Shown: positions 36,672 through 47,207, counted from the stretch's first letter. The stretch: 64,000 bases of DNA from Hoylesella saccharolytica JCM 17484 (GCF_000614205.1 NZ_BAKN01000005.1:1-64000); one strand, 5' to 3'. The notes: a model not told the origin generated them from the sequence alone. Numbers and translations are program-made.

Positions 36672-37370
36672 TTATTGAAAATAAACTTCCAATTGTTTTT
36701 TGGCATCGGTATCAACATCTGTAAAATCGTTGATAATGTTTCCGTCTTCAAGTAAAACGATGCGAGTAGAGATATCGATGGTGTGGTGCAGATTATGACT
36801 GGAAATAATTACGGTGGTGTTGTTTTGTTTTGCGTAGTTACAGATAATCTGCTTCAAGGCGTTTTGTCCGGAGGGGTCGAGAAAGTTGAAAGGCTCGTCG
36901 AGAATAAGAAAGGTAGGTGTGGAAAGCATAGCGGCTATGATTCCTATTTTTTGTTTGTTACCTGCCGAGAAGTTGCGAATAAGCTTTTTTGTTCCGATAA
37001 TCTCTCCGTTCATAAAGCTCTCAAAGGTTTGTAATCGCTGTTGAAGGGTTGCAGAACTGATGCCAGACACAGTTGCAATAAAATTGAAGTACTCTTCGGG
37101 TGTAAGATAGTCGATGAGAAAACTTTCGTCGAGGTACACGCCTGTGTGCGCCTTCCACGCTTCTGAGTGCGCAGGATTGATGCCGTTGAGCAACACTTCG
37201 CCGGTATCGGCTTTAGTAAGATCGGTAAGCAGCCGGAAAAAAGTGGTTTTTCCGGAACCGTTATTGCCTACCAGCCCGACAATTTCATTGTGGGTTAAAT
37301 GAAATTCGGGGATGCAGACCGCAGTCTTATCCCCGAATTTCTTTGTAAGGTTCTGAATGGTAATATTCAT
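36672..37370 (-). CDS. ABC transporter ATP-binding protein, 232 aa
   Basis: All ABC ATPase motifs are present: Walker A GNNGSGKT (35-42), a Q-loop region near 78-84, signature FSAGNKQKIG (134-143), Walker B FLILDEP (154-160) and the H-loop in IISSHNLHH. It resembles the ATPases of ABC-2 type exporters (CcmA/NatA group). No permease gene is adjacent: secA lies upstream (24-base gap) and only non-coding DNA downstream. Its partner and substrate are therefore unknown. Confidence 0.88.
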   Translation of the reverse strand: MNITIQNLTKKFGDKTAVCIPEFHLTHNEIVGLVGNNGSGKTTFFRLLTDLTKADTGEVLLNGINPAHSEAWKAHTGVYLDESFLIDYLTPEEYFNFIATVSGISSATLQQRLQTFESFMNGEIIGTKKLIRNFSAGNKQKIGIIAAMLSTPTFLILDEPFNFLDPSGQNALKQIICNYAKQNNTTVIISSHNLHHTIDISTRIVLLEDGNIINDFTDVDTDAKKQLEVYFQ

Positions 37371-37394
37371 TAGCTTATTTTTTATCTGCGACCT

Positions 37395-40300
37395 TTAGGC
37401 TATACCTCTACCGTGACAGTCTTTAAACTTCTTACCGCTGCCGCAGGGACACGGGTCGTTTCGGCGGGGCATTTTGTCTTTTACCAATGGCGTGTGGTTT
37501 TGCTGTGCGGCTCCCTCACGTGTGTCGCGGTTTGCTGCCTCTCTCTGTGCCGTGTCGGTAAGATCTTCTTTCGTTTCAACATACTGCTGTCGACGCACTT
37601 CGGGGGCTGCCTGCTGTACCTCGGCTTGTATTTCGGGTAGCTGAGCGCGCATCAAGATGCTTGCAATGCGGTTGTTCATATCGTTAACCATATTGTCAAA
37701 GAGCTTCACACTTTCGAGTTTAAAAATCAACAGCGGATCTTTCTGCTCGTAAGATGCATTCTGCACGCTGTGCCGCAGTTCGTCGAGCTGACGTAGGTTT
37801 TCTTTCCAACAATCGTCGATGATATGCAGTATGATGGTTTTTTCAAACTGTTTTACGATAGATTTTCCCTCGGTTTCGTACGCTTCTTTGAGATCGCAGG
37901 GGATTTGCAGCATCCGTTTTCCATCGGTGATGGGAACGAGAATCTTTTCAAAGCGGTCGCCCTGCGTTTCGTACACCTCTTTAATGGTGGGATAAGCCGT
38001 GCTTTGAATGCGATCGGCCTTGCGTTTGAAGTTGCCCATGGCAAACTGGAATGCGCGCTCTTCGAGGTCGGCTGTCGGGGTGTTGACAAACTCTTCTTCG
38101 CTAAACGGACACTCCATGGCAAATATCTTGAGGAAGTCTTCTTTGCAACCTTCGTAATCGTTGGTTTGGATGATGTTGATAACACGGTCCCAAATGGTGT
38201 TGGTGATATCCATTCCGATGCGTTCGCCCATCAAGGCGTGGCGGCGTTTCTCGTAAATCACGGTACGCTGCTTGTTCATCACATCGTCATACTCCAACAG
38301 GTGCTTACGAATACCAAAGTTGTTTTCTTCTACTTTCTTCTGAGCGCGCTCGATACTCTTGGATATCATCGGGCTTTCAATGCGTTCGCCTTCCTTGAAA
38401 CCGAGCCGGTCCATGATGCTGGCGATGCGTTCGGATGCGAAAAGGCGCATCAGCTTGTCTTCGAGCGATACGTAGAATACGGATGAACCCGGGTCGCCCT
38501 GACGACCTGAACGTCCACGCAACTGCCTGTCTACACGACGACTTTCGTGGCGTTCGGTACCGATAATGGCCAATCCACCCGCAGCTTTCACCTCAGGCGA
38601 CAGCTTAATGTCGGTTCCACGACCTGCCATGTTGGTGGCAATGGTAACGGCTCCCAATCCATTGGGTGCTTGTCCGGCTTTTGCTACGATTGAAGCCTCT
38701 TTCTGATGTTGCTTGGCATTGAGCACTTCGTGGTCGATTTTACGCATCTTCAGCATCTTGCTGAGCAGCTCGGAGATTTCTACCGATGTGGTACCGACAA
38801 GCACCGGACGCCCCTGCTTGCGCAATTCGTCTATCTCGTCGATAACCGCCGCATACTTTTCGCGTGCCGTTTTGTAGACGCGGTCGTCCATATCATGACG
38901 TGCTATGGGTCGGTTGGTGGGAATTTCGACAACATCGAGCTTGTAAATATCCCAAAATTCGCCTGCCTCCGTAGAAGCAGTACCTGTCATACCGGCCAAC
39001 TTGTGGTACATACGGAAGTAGTTTTGTAAAGTAATCGTTGCGAAAGTTTGGGTTGCAGCTTCTACTTTTACATGCTCTTTAGCCTCTACAGCCTGATGTA
39101 AGCCATCGCTCCAGCGGCGTCCTTCCATAATACGGCCGGTTTGCTCGTCCACAATCTTCACCTCGCCATCAATAACCACGTACTCATCGTCTTTATTAAA
39201 CATGGTGTATGCTTTGAGCAGCTGCTGCAAGGTATGTACGCGCTCGCTTTGTACGGCATAGTAATTCAGCAGGTCGTCTTTTTTATCAACCTTCTGCTGT
39301 TCGTCTAAGCTTTTGTCTGTTTCTAACGCTGATAACTGCGAAGCAATATCGGGCAACACAAAAAGGTTTTTATCGTTTACCTGATTGGCCAACCATTCCG
39401 TTCCCTTATCCGTAAGGTCGCAAGAATTCTGTTTCTCTTCTACCACAAAATACAACGGCGCTACCGCCTCAGGCATTCTGCGGTTATTATTCTCCATATA
39501 GGTTTCTTCGGTTTTGAGCATCCCCGCTTTGATACCTTCTTCGGATAGATACTTGATAAGCGGTTTGTTTTTGGGTAACGCTTTATATGACCGATAGAGC
39601 GAAAGAAAACCTTCATCAATTTTCTTTTGATCGTTGTTTTTTTGTCCCTCGCTGATTTGCTGTTTGGCCTCAGCCAAGAACTGTGTAGCCAATTTACGCT
39701 GAACATCCACCAGTCTTTCAACCAACGGTTGATACTCTTCAAACATTTGGTCATCCCCTTTGGGAATAGGACCGGATATAATCAGCGGTGTACGGGCATC
39801 ATCTACCAACACCGAGTCAACCTCATCCACAATAGCGTAATTGTGCTTTCGCTGCACCAGATCTTCCGGAGAATTCGACATATTGTCGCGCAGGTAATCA
39901 AAGCCAAACTCATTGTTGGTTCCGAAAGTGATATCAGCCATATAGGCCTTTCTTCGTTCGGGTGAGTTCGGGCTGTGTTTGTCAATACAATCTACCGACA
40001 AACCGTTAAATTCGTACAACGGTCCCATCCATTCAGAGTCACGTTTAGCCAGATAATCGTTCACGGTTACCACATGTACGCCGTTTCCCGTAAGTGCATT
40101 TAAAAAGACCGGCAACGTTGCCACAAGGGTTTTTCCTTCACCGGTTGCCATTTCAGCAATCTTTCCTTGGTGCAGCGCAATACCACCGAATATTTGCACA
40201 TCATAGTGTATCATATCCCATTTGGTATCGTTACCGCCCGCCATCCAATGATTACTGTAAATGGCTTTATCACCTTCTATCCTCACAAAATCTTTTGTTG

Positions 40301-40718
40301 CAGCCAGTTCGCGGTCAAATTCGGTAGCCGTTACTTCTATTTCTTCATTCTCGGTAAAACGCCTTGCCGTATCTTTCATGATGCTAAACGCAACAGGCAT
40401 AACCTCATTCAGTGCATCTTCATAAATGTCGAGCACTTCTTTTTCAAGTTTGTCAATCTGACTAAAAAGCGATTCGCGTTCATCAATAGGTGTTTCTTCT
40501 ATCTTTGCTTTCAGTTCGGCAATCTTTTCTTTCTGCTCTTTCGCCGCATCTTGTACCTGTGCTTGAATTTGTCGGGTACGTTCGCGCAACTCGTCATTGC
40601 TTAACGGCTTAATTTCTTCATAAGTAGCCTTTACTTTTTCAACGAGTGGCTGAATTAACTTCATATCCCGTGTTGACTTATTGCCAAACAAGGATTGTAG
40701 AATTTTATTGATATTCAT
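37395..40718 (-). CDS. secA: Preprotein translocase ATPase SecA, 1107 aa
   Basis: SecA drives export through SecYEG. NBD1 has Walker A in EMATGEGKT (GEGKT at 193-197) and a DEAD-type [12 protein letters not shown] Bacteroidota-specific insertion splits NBD1 and the following domain. NBD2 contains [12 protein letters not shown] and [15 protein letters not shown]. The C-terminus has the zinc motif [14 protein letters not shown] that binds SecB or phospholipid. The length is typical of Bacteroidales SecA. A TAnnTTTG box lies about 36 bases upstream. Confidence 0.97.
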   Translation of the reverse strand: MNINKILQSLFGNKSTRDMKLIQPLVEKVKATYEEIKPLSNDELRERTRQIQAQVQDAAKEQKEKIAELKAKIEETPIDERESLFSQIDKLEKEVLDIYEDALNEVMPVAFSIMKDTARRFTENEEIEVTATEFDRELAATKDFVRIEGDKAIYSNHWMAGGNDTKWDMIHYDVQIFGGIALHQGKIAEMATGEGKTLVATLPVFLNALTGNGVHVVTVNDYLAKRDSEWMGPLYEFNGLSVDCIDKHSPNSPERRKAYMADITFGTNNEFGFDYLRDNMSNSPEDLVQRKHNYAIVDEVDSVLVDDARTPLIISGPIPKGDDQMFEEYQPLVERLVDVQRKLATQFLAEAKQQISEGQKNNDQKKIDEGFLSLYRSYKALPKNKPLIKYLSEEGIKAGMLKTEETYMENNNRRMPEAVAPLYFVVEEKQNSCDLTDKGTEWLANQVNDKNLFVLPDIASQLSALETDKSLDEQQKVDKKDDLLNYYAVQSERVHTLQQLLKAYTMFNKDDEYVVIDGEVKIVDEQTGRIMEGRRWSDGLHQAVEAKEHVKVEAATQTFATITLQNYFRMYHKLAGMTGTASTEAGEFWDIYKLDVVEIPTNRPIARHDMDDRVYKTAREKYAAVIDEIDELRKQGRPVLVGTTSVEISELLSKMLKMRKIDHEVLNAKQHQKEASIVAKAGQAPNGLGAVTIATNMAGRGTDIKLSPEVKAAGGLAIIGTERHESRRVDRQLRGRSGRQGDPGSSVFYVSLEDKLMRLFASERIASIMDRLGFKEGERIESPMISKSIERAQKKVEENNFGIRKHLLEYDDVMNKQRTVIYEKRRHALMGERIGMDITNTIWDRVINIIQTNDYEGCKEDFLKIFAMECPFSEEEFVNTPTADLEERAFQFAMGNFKRKADRIQSTAYPTIKEVYETQGDRFEKILVPITDGKRMLQIPCDLKEAYETEGKSIVKQFEKTIILHIIDDCWKENLRQLDELRHSVQNASYEQKDPLLIFKLESVKLFDNMVNDMNNRIASILMRAQLPEIQAEVQQAAPEVRRQQYVETKEDLTDTAQREAANRDTREGAAQQNHTPLVKDKMPRRNDPCPCGSGKKFKDCHGRGIA

Positions 40719-40753
40719 TTGTTGTATATTTTCTTGTGTTATAATAATTAGTG

Positions 40754-40761
40754 CAAAATTA
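40754..40761 (-). promoter_or_regulatory. Candidate -7 box (TAATTTTG) for secA
   Basis: The minus strand reads TAATTTTG, matching TAnnTTTG, 36-43 bases before the secA start codon. Confidence 0.45.
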
Positions 40762-40820
40762 CAAATTAAATGATGTAATTTATTCGTTTTACATCACTAA
40801 TAGTCCCTATCGCCTCTGTT

Positions 40821-42227
40821 CTAAGGCAAGGGCAGTACAACACAAGCATTGGGTGCTCTGATACGGATAAGCCTTGCAATGGTAGGTGCAATCCGGTCTG
40901 TTGTTACAGGTACAGATACGTTTTGTGCCTTAACACCGGCTCCGTAAATGATGATGGGAAAAGGAATAAACGAAGAAGAAGGAATATATTCTTCTTTGGT
41001 TTCCTCATTATATATCTTCCATCCGGGAGCCACTTTAATCAAAATGTCTCCGTTGATGTTGTGATGATAAGCATTTTTGATGTTACACGACAAATTGTTA
41101 TCAAACAACAACTGATCTGCCGTATATACTTCTTTTACGCCCGAACTTTGAACAAGAAATTCTCTGGCATCGGTTAAGACCTTGCTAAGACTGATACGCT
41201 TGCGTTCGAGCAATGTTTTGTTCAGATAAATTTCATTGTGGTACGCCCCGTCAACAATTCTGTTTTCTCCATAAATAGCATTGAGATACATATTAAGGAG
41301 GTTAGCTGTACGGTTGATATAGAATGTTCCGGAGGGAATATTGTATTTTTCATAATCCTCATTGCGAGCTTCTACATAGCCTGTACCGGTAACAATGAAG
41401 ACCACATTCTCTTTTCCCACTTTATACTCTATCTTTTCAATCAGGTCAGATAGATTATTGTCGAGATTTCTATAAACAGCCTCTGTAGTCTCTTTACTAT
41501 TATTTTGCGTATTGGCTTTTGCTGAAAGGGTAACAAGTAATAAGTCACTGATACCATCACGCCCCATAGCATGATCGTTAACACAATCGATGGCCAACTT
41601 GCTAACCCGTTGATTCTGTCCGTTTTGCAGGTCATTGTCTATCACAGTGCGCTGATAAGCATTTAGCCATGTCTGTGCTTGCTTGGGATAAAAGGCTGAT
41701 GTGCGCCAGCCTTGTGTACCCTGGTCTATCCAAAAGGCACCATCTGCCGCATGACCACCTTGTAAAACAGCTGCATCACAATCGGCTGCAACCGAATAAA
41801 CCAATCCGCTTCCGTTAGTTGCCAGTTTTAGTTGATCGGCAATTGTAGACGATTTGATTTGGTTGGGCGATACAAAAAACCTCTTATCAAACGTACATTG
41901 TACAGGCCGGAGGTTTTCTCTACTCAGCCATTTTTTTGCAGGTATACCATTATCTACCGGCGATGCGCCTGTACCAACCGCCGTTATGGCAGACGCGAGG
42001 TCTAAGGGCGAGAAATCAAATCGTGCATTTTCATAAACAGTACCTTCCTTCAGAAGTTTTTTAAACCCTGTATGTCCATACAAAGAAACAAACTGCTCCA
42101 TGTCGTCACTGTTCAATTGGTCTACCGTAATGCTTACGACAAGGCGTGGTACAACCGTGTTGGGTTGTGCCTCACAGTCCCAATTGGCAAGGGTTGCCAA
42201 TGCTATGATGGAGAGGTATTTGTTCAT
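40821..42227 (-). CDS. Secreted alkaline-phosphatase-superfamily protein, 468 aa
   Basis: A signal peptide (about residues 1-20) is followed by PRLVVSITVDQLNSDDMEQF, where the metal-binding Asp of the type I phosphodiesterase/nucleotide pyrophosphatase fold lies. The nucleophile position is within SPLDLASAITAVGTGASPVDNGI, where the usual Thr or Ser is Ser/Ala-rich; I cannot fix the catalytic residue. IVTGTGY and late ATIARLI follow. The family is often annotated as alkaline phosphatase family in Bacteroidota. Its start overlaps the DUF4105 stop by 4 bases. Confidence 0.82.
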   Translation of the reverse strand: MNKYLSIIALATLANWDCEAQPNTVVPRLVVSITVDQLNSDDMEQFVSLYGHTGFKKLLKEGTVYENARFDFSPLDLASAITAVGTGASPVDNGIPAKKWLSRENLRPVQCTFDKRFFVSPNQIKSSTIADQLKLATNGSGLVYSVAADCDAAVLQGGHAADGAFWIDQGTQGWRTSAFYPKQAQTWLNAYQRTVIDNDLQNGQNQRVSKLAIDCVNDHAMGRDGISDLLLVTLSAKANTQNNSKETTEAVYRNLDNNLSDLIEKIEYKVGKENVVFIVTGTGYVEARNEDYEKYNIPSGTFYINRTANLLNMYLNAIYGENRIVDGAYHNEIYLNKTLLERKRISLSKVLTDAREFLVQSSGVKEVYTADQLLFDNNLSCNIKNAYHHNINGDILIKVAPGWKIYNEETKEEYIPSSSFIPFPIIIYGAGVKAQNVSVPVTTDRIAPTIARLIRIRAPNACVVLPLP

Positions 42228-43420
42228 ATTTTTCTGTTACGATATATAAAGTACGTGTATCTAAGAAGCAAAGATAGTGCCAAAAGCCTTATTCCTTCGG
42301 CATAATGTTGAAAAAGACCTCCGATAAGAAAAAGTATCAGCAACACACACCATACTTTTATACCTTTGTAAAATTGTTTTTCTCTGCTCTTTTTAACGCT
42401 GCTATATATATATAATAAGGTGAAAGGACAAAAGAGCAATATCTGAAGATTAAGCCTTACTGTGGGATGTTGTGAAAATATCATGGTAAAAAGGATGAGA
42501 CCTACCAATCCGCAGACCAACAAAATGGCGGCGTCAACCCACCGGAAGCGAGTCTTTCTGATACCCTCAAGCAGAGTGACAAGCACAATAATGCCTGCCA
42601 ACAGCAGCATACATGCTATAGGCGAGAGCGGAAAATCAGCCATCTCAGTCTGCACTCCCGGCAAAACCACCCATCCGGAGCGGCTCACCAACTTTTCTGT
42701 TTTACCTTTCCCTGTATTTAAAAAGATGTGTTCAAAGTCTTCTTTCAGGTTTTCAGGCAAAAACTGCTTTTGTTTATAATCAATCGGAAAATCTGCCTGT
42801 AAGCCCAGCAACATATCGTTTCCGAACTTTACCCACGGCGTACGGCGGCAGCATTGGTGCACCAAGTCGCGATAAGACTCCCATTTTAAATCTTTAATAC
42901 GTACATCCAACCGACGTGTAAGATGGTTGAGCAACATATCTCGTGCTCTTGTTGTACAGTTATCGTAAAAATAATTATAGCGGTAAACCCTATTTTCGGG
43001 CTTATAATTTTCATTAATAGCATTTGCTATCCGCGACTTTTCCTCACGGGTAAGATGAAGCACCTGCTCGTAAACCCCACTGCCATACCCCGCATATTGT
43101 GCACAAAAAGCATCAAAAGGTTCTATTCCCATTTCATAATCGGTAAGTCCGAACACGAAACGAAGAATAAAAAAAGGTTTTTTAAACGAAAACATACCGT
43201 AGTTTATGGCCAAATCTACCCCACGTGCTTTATCATAATATCTGATGGCGGTATGTCCGTACAAACTATAGACCTCTTCATGAGGCTGGCACGTAAGCAG
43301 ACTTATCTGCACGGAATCCATATCCATGTAAGAAGTATCTTGTGCTTTTGCATAAAAACAAACGGGTATCAGCAAAAGCCCAATGAATATATAACGCAGA
43401 AACGAAATAAAAAGTTTCAC
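42224..43420 (-). CDS. DUF4105 membrane protein, probable lipoprotein N-acyltransferase (Lnb-like)
   Basis: A GTG start precedes a signal peptide (MKLFISFLRYIFIGLLLIPVCFY). The DUF4105 domain spans about residues 38-220, with EEVYSLYGHTAIRYYD near 48 and NYFYDNCTTRARDMLLNHL near 150; His and Cys in these look catalytic. Four or five hydrophobic segments follow in the C-terminal half. I recall a DUF4105-type protein (Lnb) being reported as the lipoprotein N-acyltransferase of Bacteroides; that link is from memory. A promoter box lies only 5 bases before the GTG. Confidence 0.78.
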   Translation of the reverse strand: MKLFISFLRYIFIGLLLIPVCFYAKAQDTSYMDMDSVQISLLTCQPHEEVYSLYGHTAIRYYDKARGVDLAINYGMFSFKKPFFILRFVFGLTDYEMGIEPFDAFCAQYAGYGSGVYEQVLHLTREEKSRIANAINENYKPENRVYRYNYFYDNCTTRARDMLLNHLTRRLDVRIKDLKWESYRDLVHQCCRRTPWVKFGNDMLLGLQADFPIDYKQKQFLPENLKEDFEHIFLNTGKGKTEKLVSRSGWVVLPGVQTEMADFPLSPIACMLLLAGIIVLVTLLEGIRKTRFRWVDAAILLVCGLVGLILFTMIFSQHPTVRLNLQILLFCPFTLLYIYSSVKKSREKQFYKGIKVWCVLLILFLIGGLFQHYAEGIRLLALSLLLRYTYFIYRNRKI

Positions 43421-43424
43421 GATG

Positions 43425-43432
43425 CAAAAATA
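43425..43432 (-). promoter_or_regulatory. Candidate -7 box 5 bases from a GTG start
   Basis: The minus strand reads TATTTTTG, followed by CATC and then GTG, the DUF4105 start. With normal spacing the transcript would begin at or beside the start codon, so the mRNA may be leaderless. Confidence 0.5.
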
Positions 43433-43597
43433 CTTTATATTTTGAACATTTGATGCTAGTATATCGTTTTTTTTCGATAATTTTGCCGCTAAAATTGGTG
43501 TTTGCAGCTGTTGGAGTAAAAATAAACAACTGTTCCGAATGCAATTGGCAAGGCTCTGAAATCCCTTTATACATTAGGGATTTGGCTAATAGATTTC

Positions 43598-43700
43598 AAA
43601 AGCTATGCTTTTACCTTCCCAAAGCTATACTTTTGCACTCTAAAAGCTATGCTTTTACATGCTAAAACCTATGCTTTTGCAACCCAAAACCTATGCTTTT
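43598..43700. repeat. Five 15-bp near-palindromes at exact 22-bp spacing (array 2)
   Basis: Units start at 43598, 43620, 43642, 43664 and 43686: AAAAGCTATGCTTTT, CAAAGCTATACTTTT, AAAAGCTATGCTTTT, AAAACCTATGCTTTT (twice). The 7-base spacers vary. The run-in (GGCTAATAGATTTC) resembles that of array 1 (AACTAATGGTTTCT). It lies in the divergent gap between the DUF4105 and outer-membrane-protein genes; the rest of 43433-43849 shows nothing else. Confidence 0.9.
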
Positions 43701-43849
43701 GCAAATGGTTGAATAACAAGCAGATACGTAAGTGATGGCAAACAGTATGTTAAAAATTGAAATACAGCATTGAAATACAAGATGTTACACCGATTACATC
43801 CAATTGAACGATTACCGGAGTTTCGACTCTTAAAAGATATAATTTCACG

Positions 43850-45145
43850 ATGAAAAAAGTTTTAGGCATTGCCCTTTTGACCATAATGTGTACAAATATG
43901 TTTGCACAAAGCGGTACCAATTCTCCCTATAGCCAATTCGGATGGGGTGTTTTGGCCGAACAGACGAACGGATTTAATCGGGGCATGAACGGACTGGGCA
44001 TAGGTTTTCATGAAAGAAATCAAGTAAACTTTCTTAATCCGGCATCTTATTCCGAATTAGATTCGCTTACCTTTCTTTTCGATGCAGGCTTGTCTTTACA
44101 CCTTACCAACCTATCAGAAAATGGTAAAAAGCGAAATGCCAATAACGCCAACTTAGAGTATGTTACGGCGGGATTTCGTGCCACTCGGCACCTCGGAATC
44201 AGTTTCGGTGTAATGCCTTATACCAATGTGGGCTACGACTACTCTTCTACACAGCATATTACCCAACAAATTGGCAGCACAACCTACACAAACAGGTACA
44301 CGGGAAGCGGTGGATTACACCAAATTTACTTAGGCGCAGGCTGGCAACCGGTTAAAGGGCTGTCTATCGGTGCTAACCTTTCATATTTATTTGGTAACTA
44401 TAATCGTGTATTCTTGAACAGTTATAGTGATGCCACGACCAAAACGGTATCGCAAACTCATACAGCAGAGGTGCGCAGTTATAAAGTTGATTTAGGTGCA
44501 CAATATACAGCAAAACTTTCCGCCAAAGAACAACTTACATTGGGTGTAACATTTAGTCCGGGTCATGAAATCGGAGGAAACCCCTCGCTGAATATGATTT
44601 CGCGCAACAGCCAGACAAATGTTGCAGACACAACAGCATATGGGGGCAATATGAAACTATCTATTCCGACGACTTATGGAGCAGGTTTAATGTGGAACCA
44701 TGACCAAAAATGGAAGTTGGGTGTGGATTATAGCCTGCAAAAATGGGCATCTTTAAAATTCCCTGAATATATTGTAAACAACAATGTTGCATCGTATGCC
44801 TTACGCGATAATATGTTTAGCGACCGCCATAAACTTACATTCGGCGGCGATTATTGTCCGTCGCCCATGAGCCGCAACTTCTTTAATAGAGTGCATTATC
44901 GTTTCGGTGTTTCTTATGCCACTTCTTATATTAAGATAAATGGTAATGAAGGTCCGAAGGAAATCAGTGCCGGAATAGGTTTTGGTTTGCCCATTATTAA
45001 TGCCATTAACAATCGTTCGATACTGAATATAAGCGCACAATGGGTACGTTCAAGTGCGAAAAACTATATTACAGAGAATACATTCCGCATCAATATCGGA
45101 CTTACCTTTAACGAAGTTTGGTTTATGAAGTGGAAGGCTCAATAG
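43850..45145 (+). CDS. Outer-membrane beta-barrel protein, 431 aa
   Basis: A signal peptide (MKKVLGIALLTIMCTNMFA) is followed by NSPYSQFGWGVLAEQTNGFNRG-like conserved text and many amphipathic beta-strands (FRATRHLGISFGVMPYTNVG, IYLGAGWQPVKGLSIGANLS). It resembles FadL/OmpP1-type channels seen upstream of lptC in Bacteroidetes. The substrate is unknown. It precedes lptC by 24 bases, in a gene order (barrel, lptC, CNNM, PpiD-like) I recall as common in the phylum. Confidence 0.8.
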   Translation: MKKVLGIALLTIMCTNMFAQSGTNSPYSQFGWGVLAEQTNGFNRGMNGLGIGFHERNQVNFLNPASYSELDSLTFLFDAGLSLHLTNLSENGKKRNANNANLEYVTAGFRATRHLGISFGVMPYTNVGYDYSSTQHITQQIGSTTYTNRYTGSGGLHQIYLGAGWQPVKGLSIGANLSYLFGNYNRVFLNSYSDATTKTVSQTHTAEVRSYKVDLGAQYTAKLSAKEQLTLGVTFSPGHEIGGNPSLNMISRNSQTNVADTTAYGGNMKLSIPTTYGAGLMWNHDQKWKLGVDYSLQKWASLKFPEYIVNNNVASYALRDNMFSDRHKLTFGGDYCPSPMSRNFFNRVHYRFGVSYATSYIKINGNEGPKEISAGIGFGLPIINAINNRSILNISAQWVRSSAKNYITENTFRINIGLTFNEVWFMKWKAQ

Positions 45146-45169
45146 TATTCGAGATGTAAGAAGAAAAAC

Positions 45170-45829
45170 ATGCCCACTTTATTGAAGAAAACGTTGTTTG
45201 CCCTTTACGGCTTTTTACCAGTAGCTTTATTGTCTTGCGAAAATGCAGTAATGCACATGGCACCGGCAGTAAACCCGCAAGACTCTGTTCCGGTAATGGT
45301 AAGCTATGGAGTAAACACATTAATCTCTGACTCAGGCGTTATCAAATATCGCATCGTAACAGAACGATACGAGATAAACCAAGCAAAGAAACCACCACGT
45401 TGGACATTTGATAAAGGTGTTTTTTTGGAGGAATTTGATGAGAATTTTCATGTACAACTCTATATTCAATGCGACACAGCCTACTATTACGATCAACAAA
45501 GATTGTGGGAATTAAGAGGCAGAGTGAGGGTTCGCACCAAAGATGGTTTGCGCTTTTACAGCGAAGAATTGTATCGCGATGAAAACCGACACGAGCTTTA
45601 TTCTAACAAATTTTCAAGGCTGATAACACCTGATCGAGAGTTGCAAGGCAACTATTTCAGGAGCGACGAACGCATGACGAAGTATTATGTTTCCAACTCG
45701 AAGGGTTCATTCGACCGCACCGACATTGCAGGAACAGGAGATACTTTGAGTTCTGCACCTGATACGATGAAAGCCATTCTGCGTCCATCTGCCATTCCAC
45801 AACGTCGGTATAACGTCATACAACCATAA
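45170..45829 (+). CDS. lptC: LPS export protein LptC, lipoprotein form
   Basis: LptC is the bitopic periplasmic link between the LptBFG transporter and LptA. The 219-residue protein has an N-terminal segment ending ALLSC (Cys23), as in Bacteroidota LptC. An OstA/LptC beta-jellyroll follows, with SGVIKYRIVTERYEI, KGVFLEEFDENFHVQ, RGRVRVRTKDGLRFYSEELYRD. It acts with the lipid A genes elsewhere in the window to build the outer leaflet. Confidence 0.9.
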   Translation: MPTLLKKTLFALYGFLPVALLSCENAVMHMAPAVNPQDSVPVMVSYGVNTLISDSGVIKYRIVTERYEINQAKKPPRWTFDKGVFLEEFDENFHVQLYIQCDTAYYYDQQRLWELRGRVRVRTKDGLRFYSEELYRDENRHELYSNKFSRLITPDRELQGNYFRSDERMTKYYVSNSKGSFDRTDIAGTGDTLSSAPDTMKAILRPSAIPQRRYNVIQP

Positions 45830-45887
45830 GTTTGGACAATGATGTATTCGCATTGATTTACAAAAAAAATGATATAAGCTACCTTAT

Positions 45888-47162
45888 ATGGAAGACCCTA
45901 TTAGTATAAGTCTTATTTTGGGTATCATCATCACGATGATTTTTTCTGCTTTCTTCTCAGGAATGGAGATCGCATTTGTAACAAGCAACAGGATGTTGGC
46001 AGAAATGGATAAAGACAAAAACGGGTTGTCGCAGAAGATACAGACCCTGTTTTACAAAAATCCAAACAACTTTGTGAGCACCATGCTCGTAGGTAATAAT
46101 ATTTCGCTTGTAGTCTACGGTATTCTTATTGCTCAACTTTTCGATAATACGATATTCAAAAATATGGAGGCCAGCTTTACCGTTCCGGCCGACACGATTC
46201 TTTCAACACTGATTGTTCTCTTTACAGGAGAGTTTCTACCCAAAACCTTTTTTAAGAGTAACCCCAACCGTTTGCTTTCGTTTTTTGCAATTCCTGCCTA
46301 TTTATGTTATCTTGTTCTGTGGCCTGTCAGCAGATTTTCAACCTTCCTGTCACGAATTCTTTTACAACTTTTCGGTATGAAAGTTCAAAAAGAAAGCGAA
46401 GATATTCTCTTTTCGAAAACCGACTTAGACTATCTGGTACAATCAAGTTTGGATAATGCAAAGAATGAAGATGATATTGACGATGAAGTAAAAATATTCC
46501 AAAATGCACTTGAATTTAGGGATACAAAAGTGCGTGACTGTATGATACCACGCACAGAAATTAATTCGGTCGACATCAATTCGTGCACGCTGAGTGAACT
46601 TACCCAGAAGTTTATCGAAAGCGGTAACTCAAAAATTATCGTTTATCAAGACGACATTGACCATATCACAGGTTATATTCATTCGTCAGAGCTGTTCAGA
46701 AATCCGGAAGAATGGCAGCAGCATATTCGTAAAATGCCATTTGTTCCAGAAACAATGGCCGCTCAAAAACTGATGCAGACTTTCTTAATGCAGAAGAGAA
46801 GTTTGGGTGTTGTGGTGGATGAATTTGGGGGAACAAGCGGTATTGTCTCGTTGGAAGACATCGTAGAAGAAATATTCGGCGACATAGAAGATGAACATGA
46901 CAGTCAAAAATATGTGGCAAAGCAAACCGAAACGGGAGAATATGTGCTTTCGGCACGCTTAGAAATAGATAAGGTGAACAAAATGTTTGACTTGGAATTG
47001 CCCGAAAGTGATGACTATATGACCATTGGCGGACTTATCCTTCAGCACTATCAAAGTTTCCCGAAAATCAATGAAGTAGTAACTATAGGGCGTTACGAAT
47101 TTAAAATTATCAAAAATGCAATGAACAAAATCGAACTTGTCAAGCTAAAAGTGCATGTATAA
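45888..47162 (+). CDS. CNNM/CorC-family membrane protein (GldE-like), 424 aa
   Basis: A DUF21 membrane domain (about residues 1-190, three to four hydrophobic segments, FSAFFSGMEIAFVTSNR) is followed by two CBS domains (about 205-330, RDCMIPRTEINSVD, GVVVDEFGGTSGIVSLEDIVEEIFG) and a CorC_HlyC C-terminal domain. Relatives are putative Mg2+ or Co2+ exporters, while GldE in gliding Flavobacteria shares this layout. Nothing suggests gliding genes here, so an ion-transport role is more likely. Confidence 0.88.
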   Translation: MEDPISISLILGIIITMIFSAFFSGMEIAFVTSNRMLAEMDKDKNGLSQKIQTLFYKNPNNFVSTMLVGNNISLVVYGILIAQLFDNTIFKNMEASFTVPADTILSTLIVLFTGEFLPKTFFKSNPNRLLSFFAIPAYLCYLVLWPVSRFSTFLSRILLQLFGMKVQKESEDILFSKTDLDYLVQSSLDNAKNEDDIDDEVKIFQNALEFRDTKVRDCMIPRTEINSVDINSCTLSELTQKFIESGNSKIIVYQDDIDHITGYIHSSELFRNPEEWQQHIRKMPFVPETMAAQKLMQTFLMQKRSLGVVVDEFGGTSGIVSLEDIVEEIFGDIEDEHDSQKYVAKQTETGEYVLSARLEIDKVNKMFDLELPESDDYMTIGGLILQHYQSFPKINEVVTIGRYEFKIIKNAMNKIELVKLKVHV

Positions 47163-47207
47163 TCTTACTTTTCATCCGAAAGATTAAGGTATTTCGTATC
47201 TTTTTAG

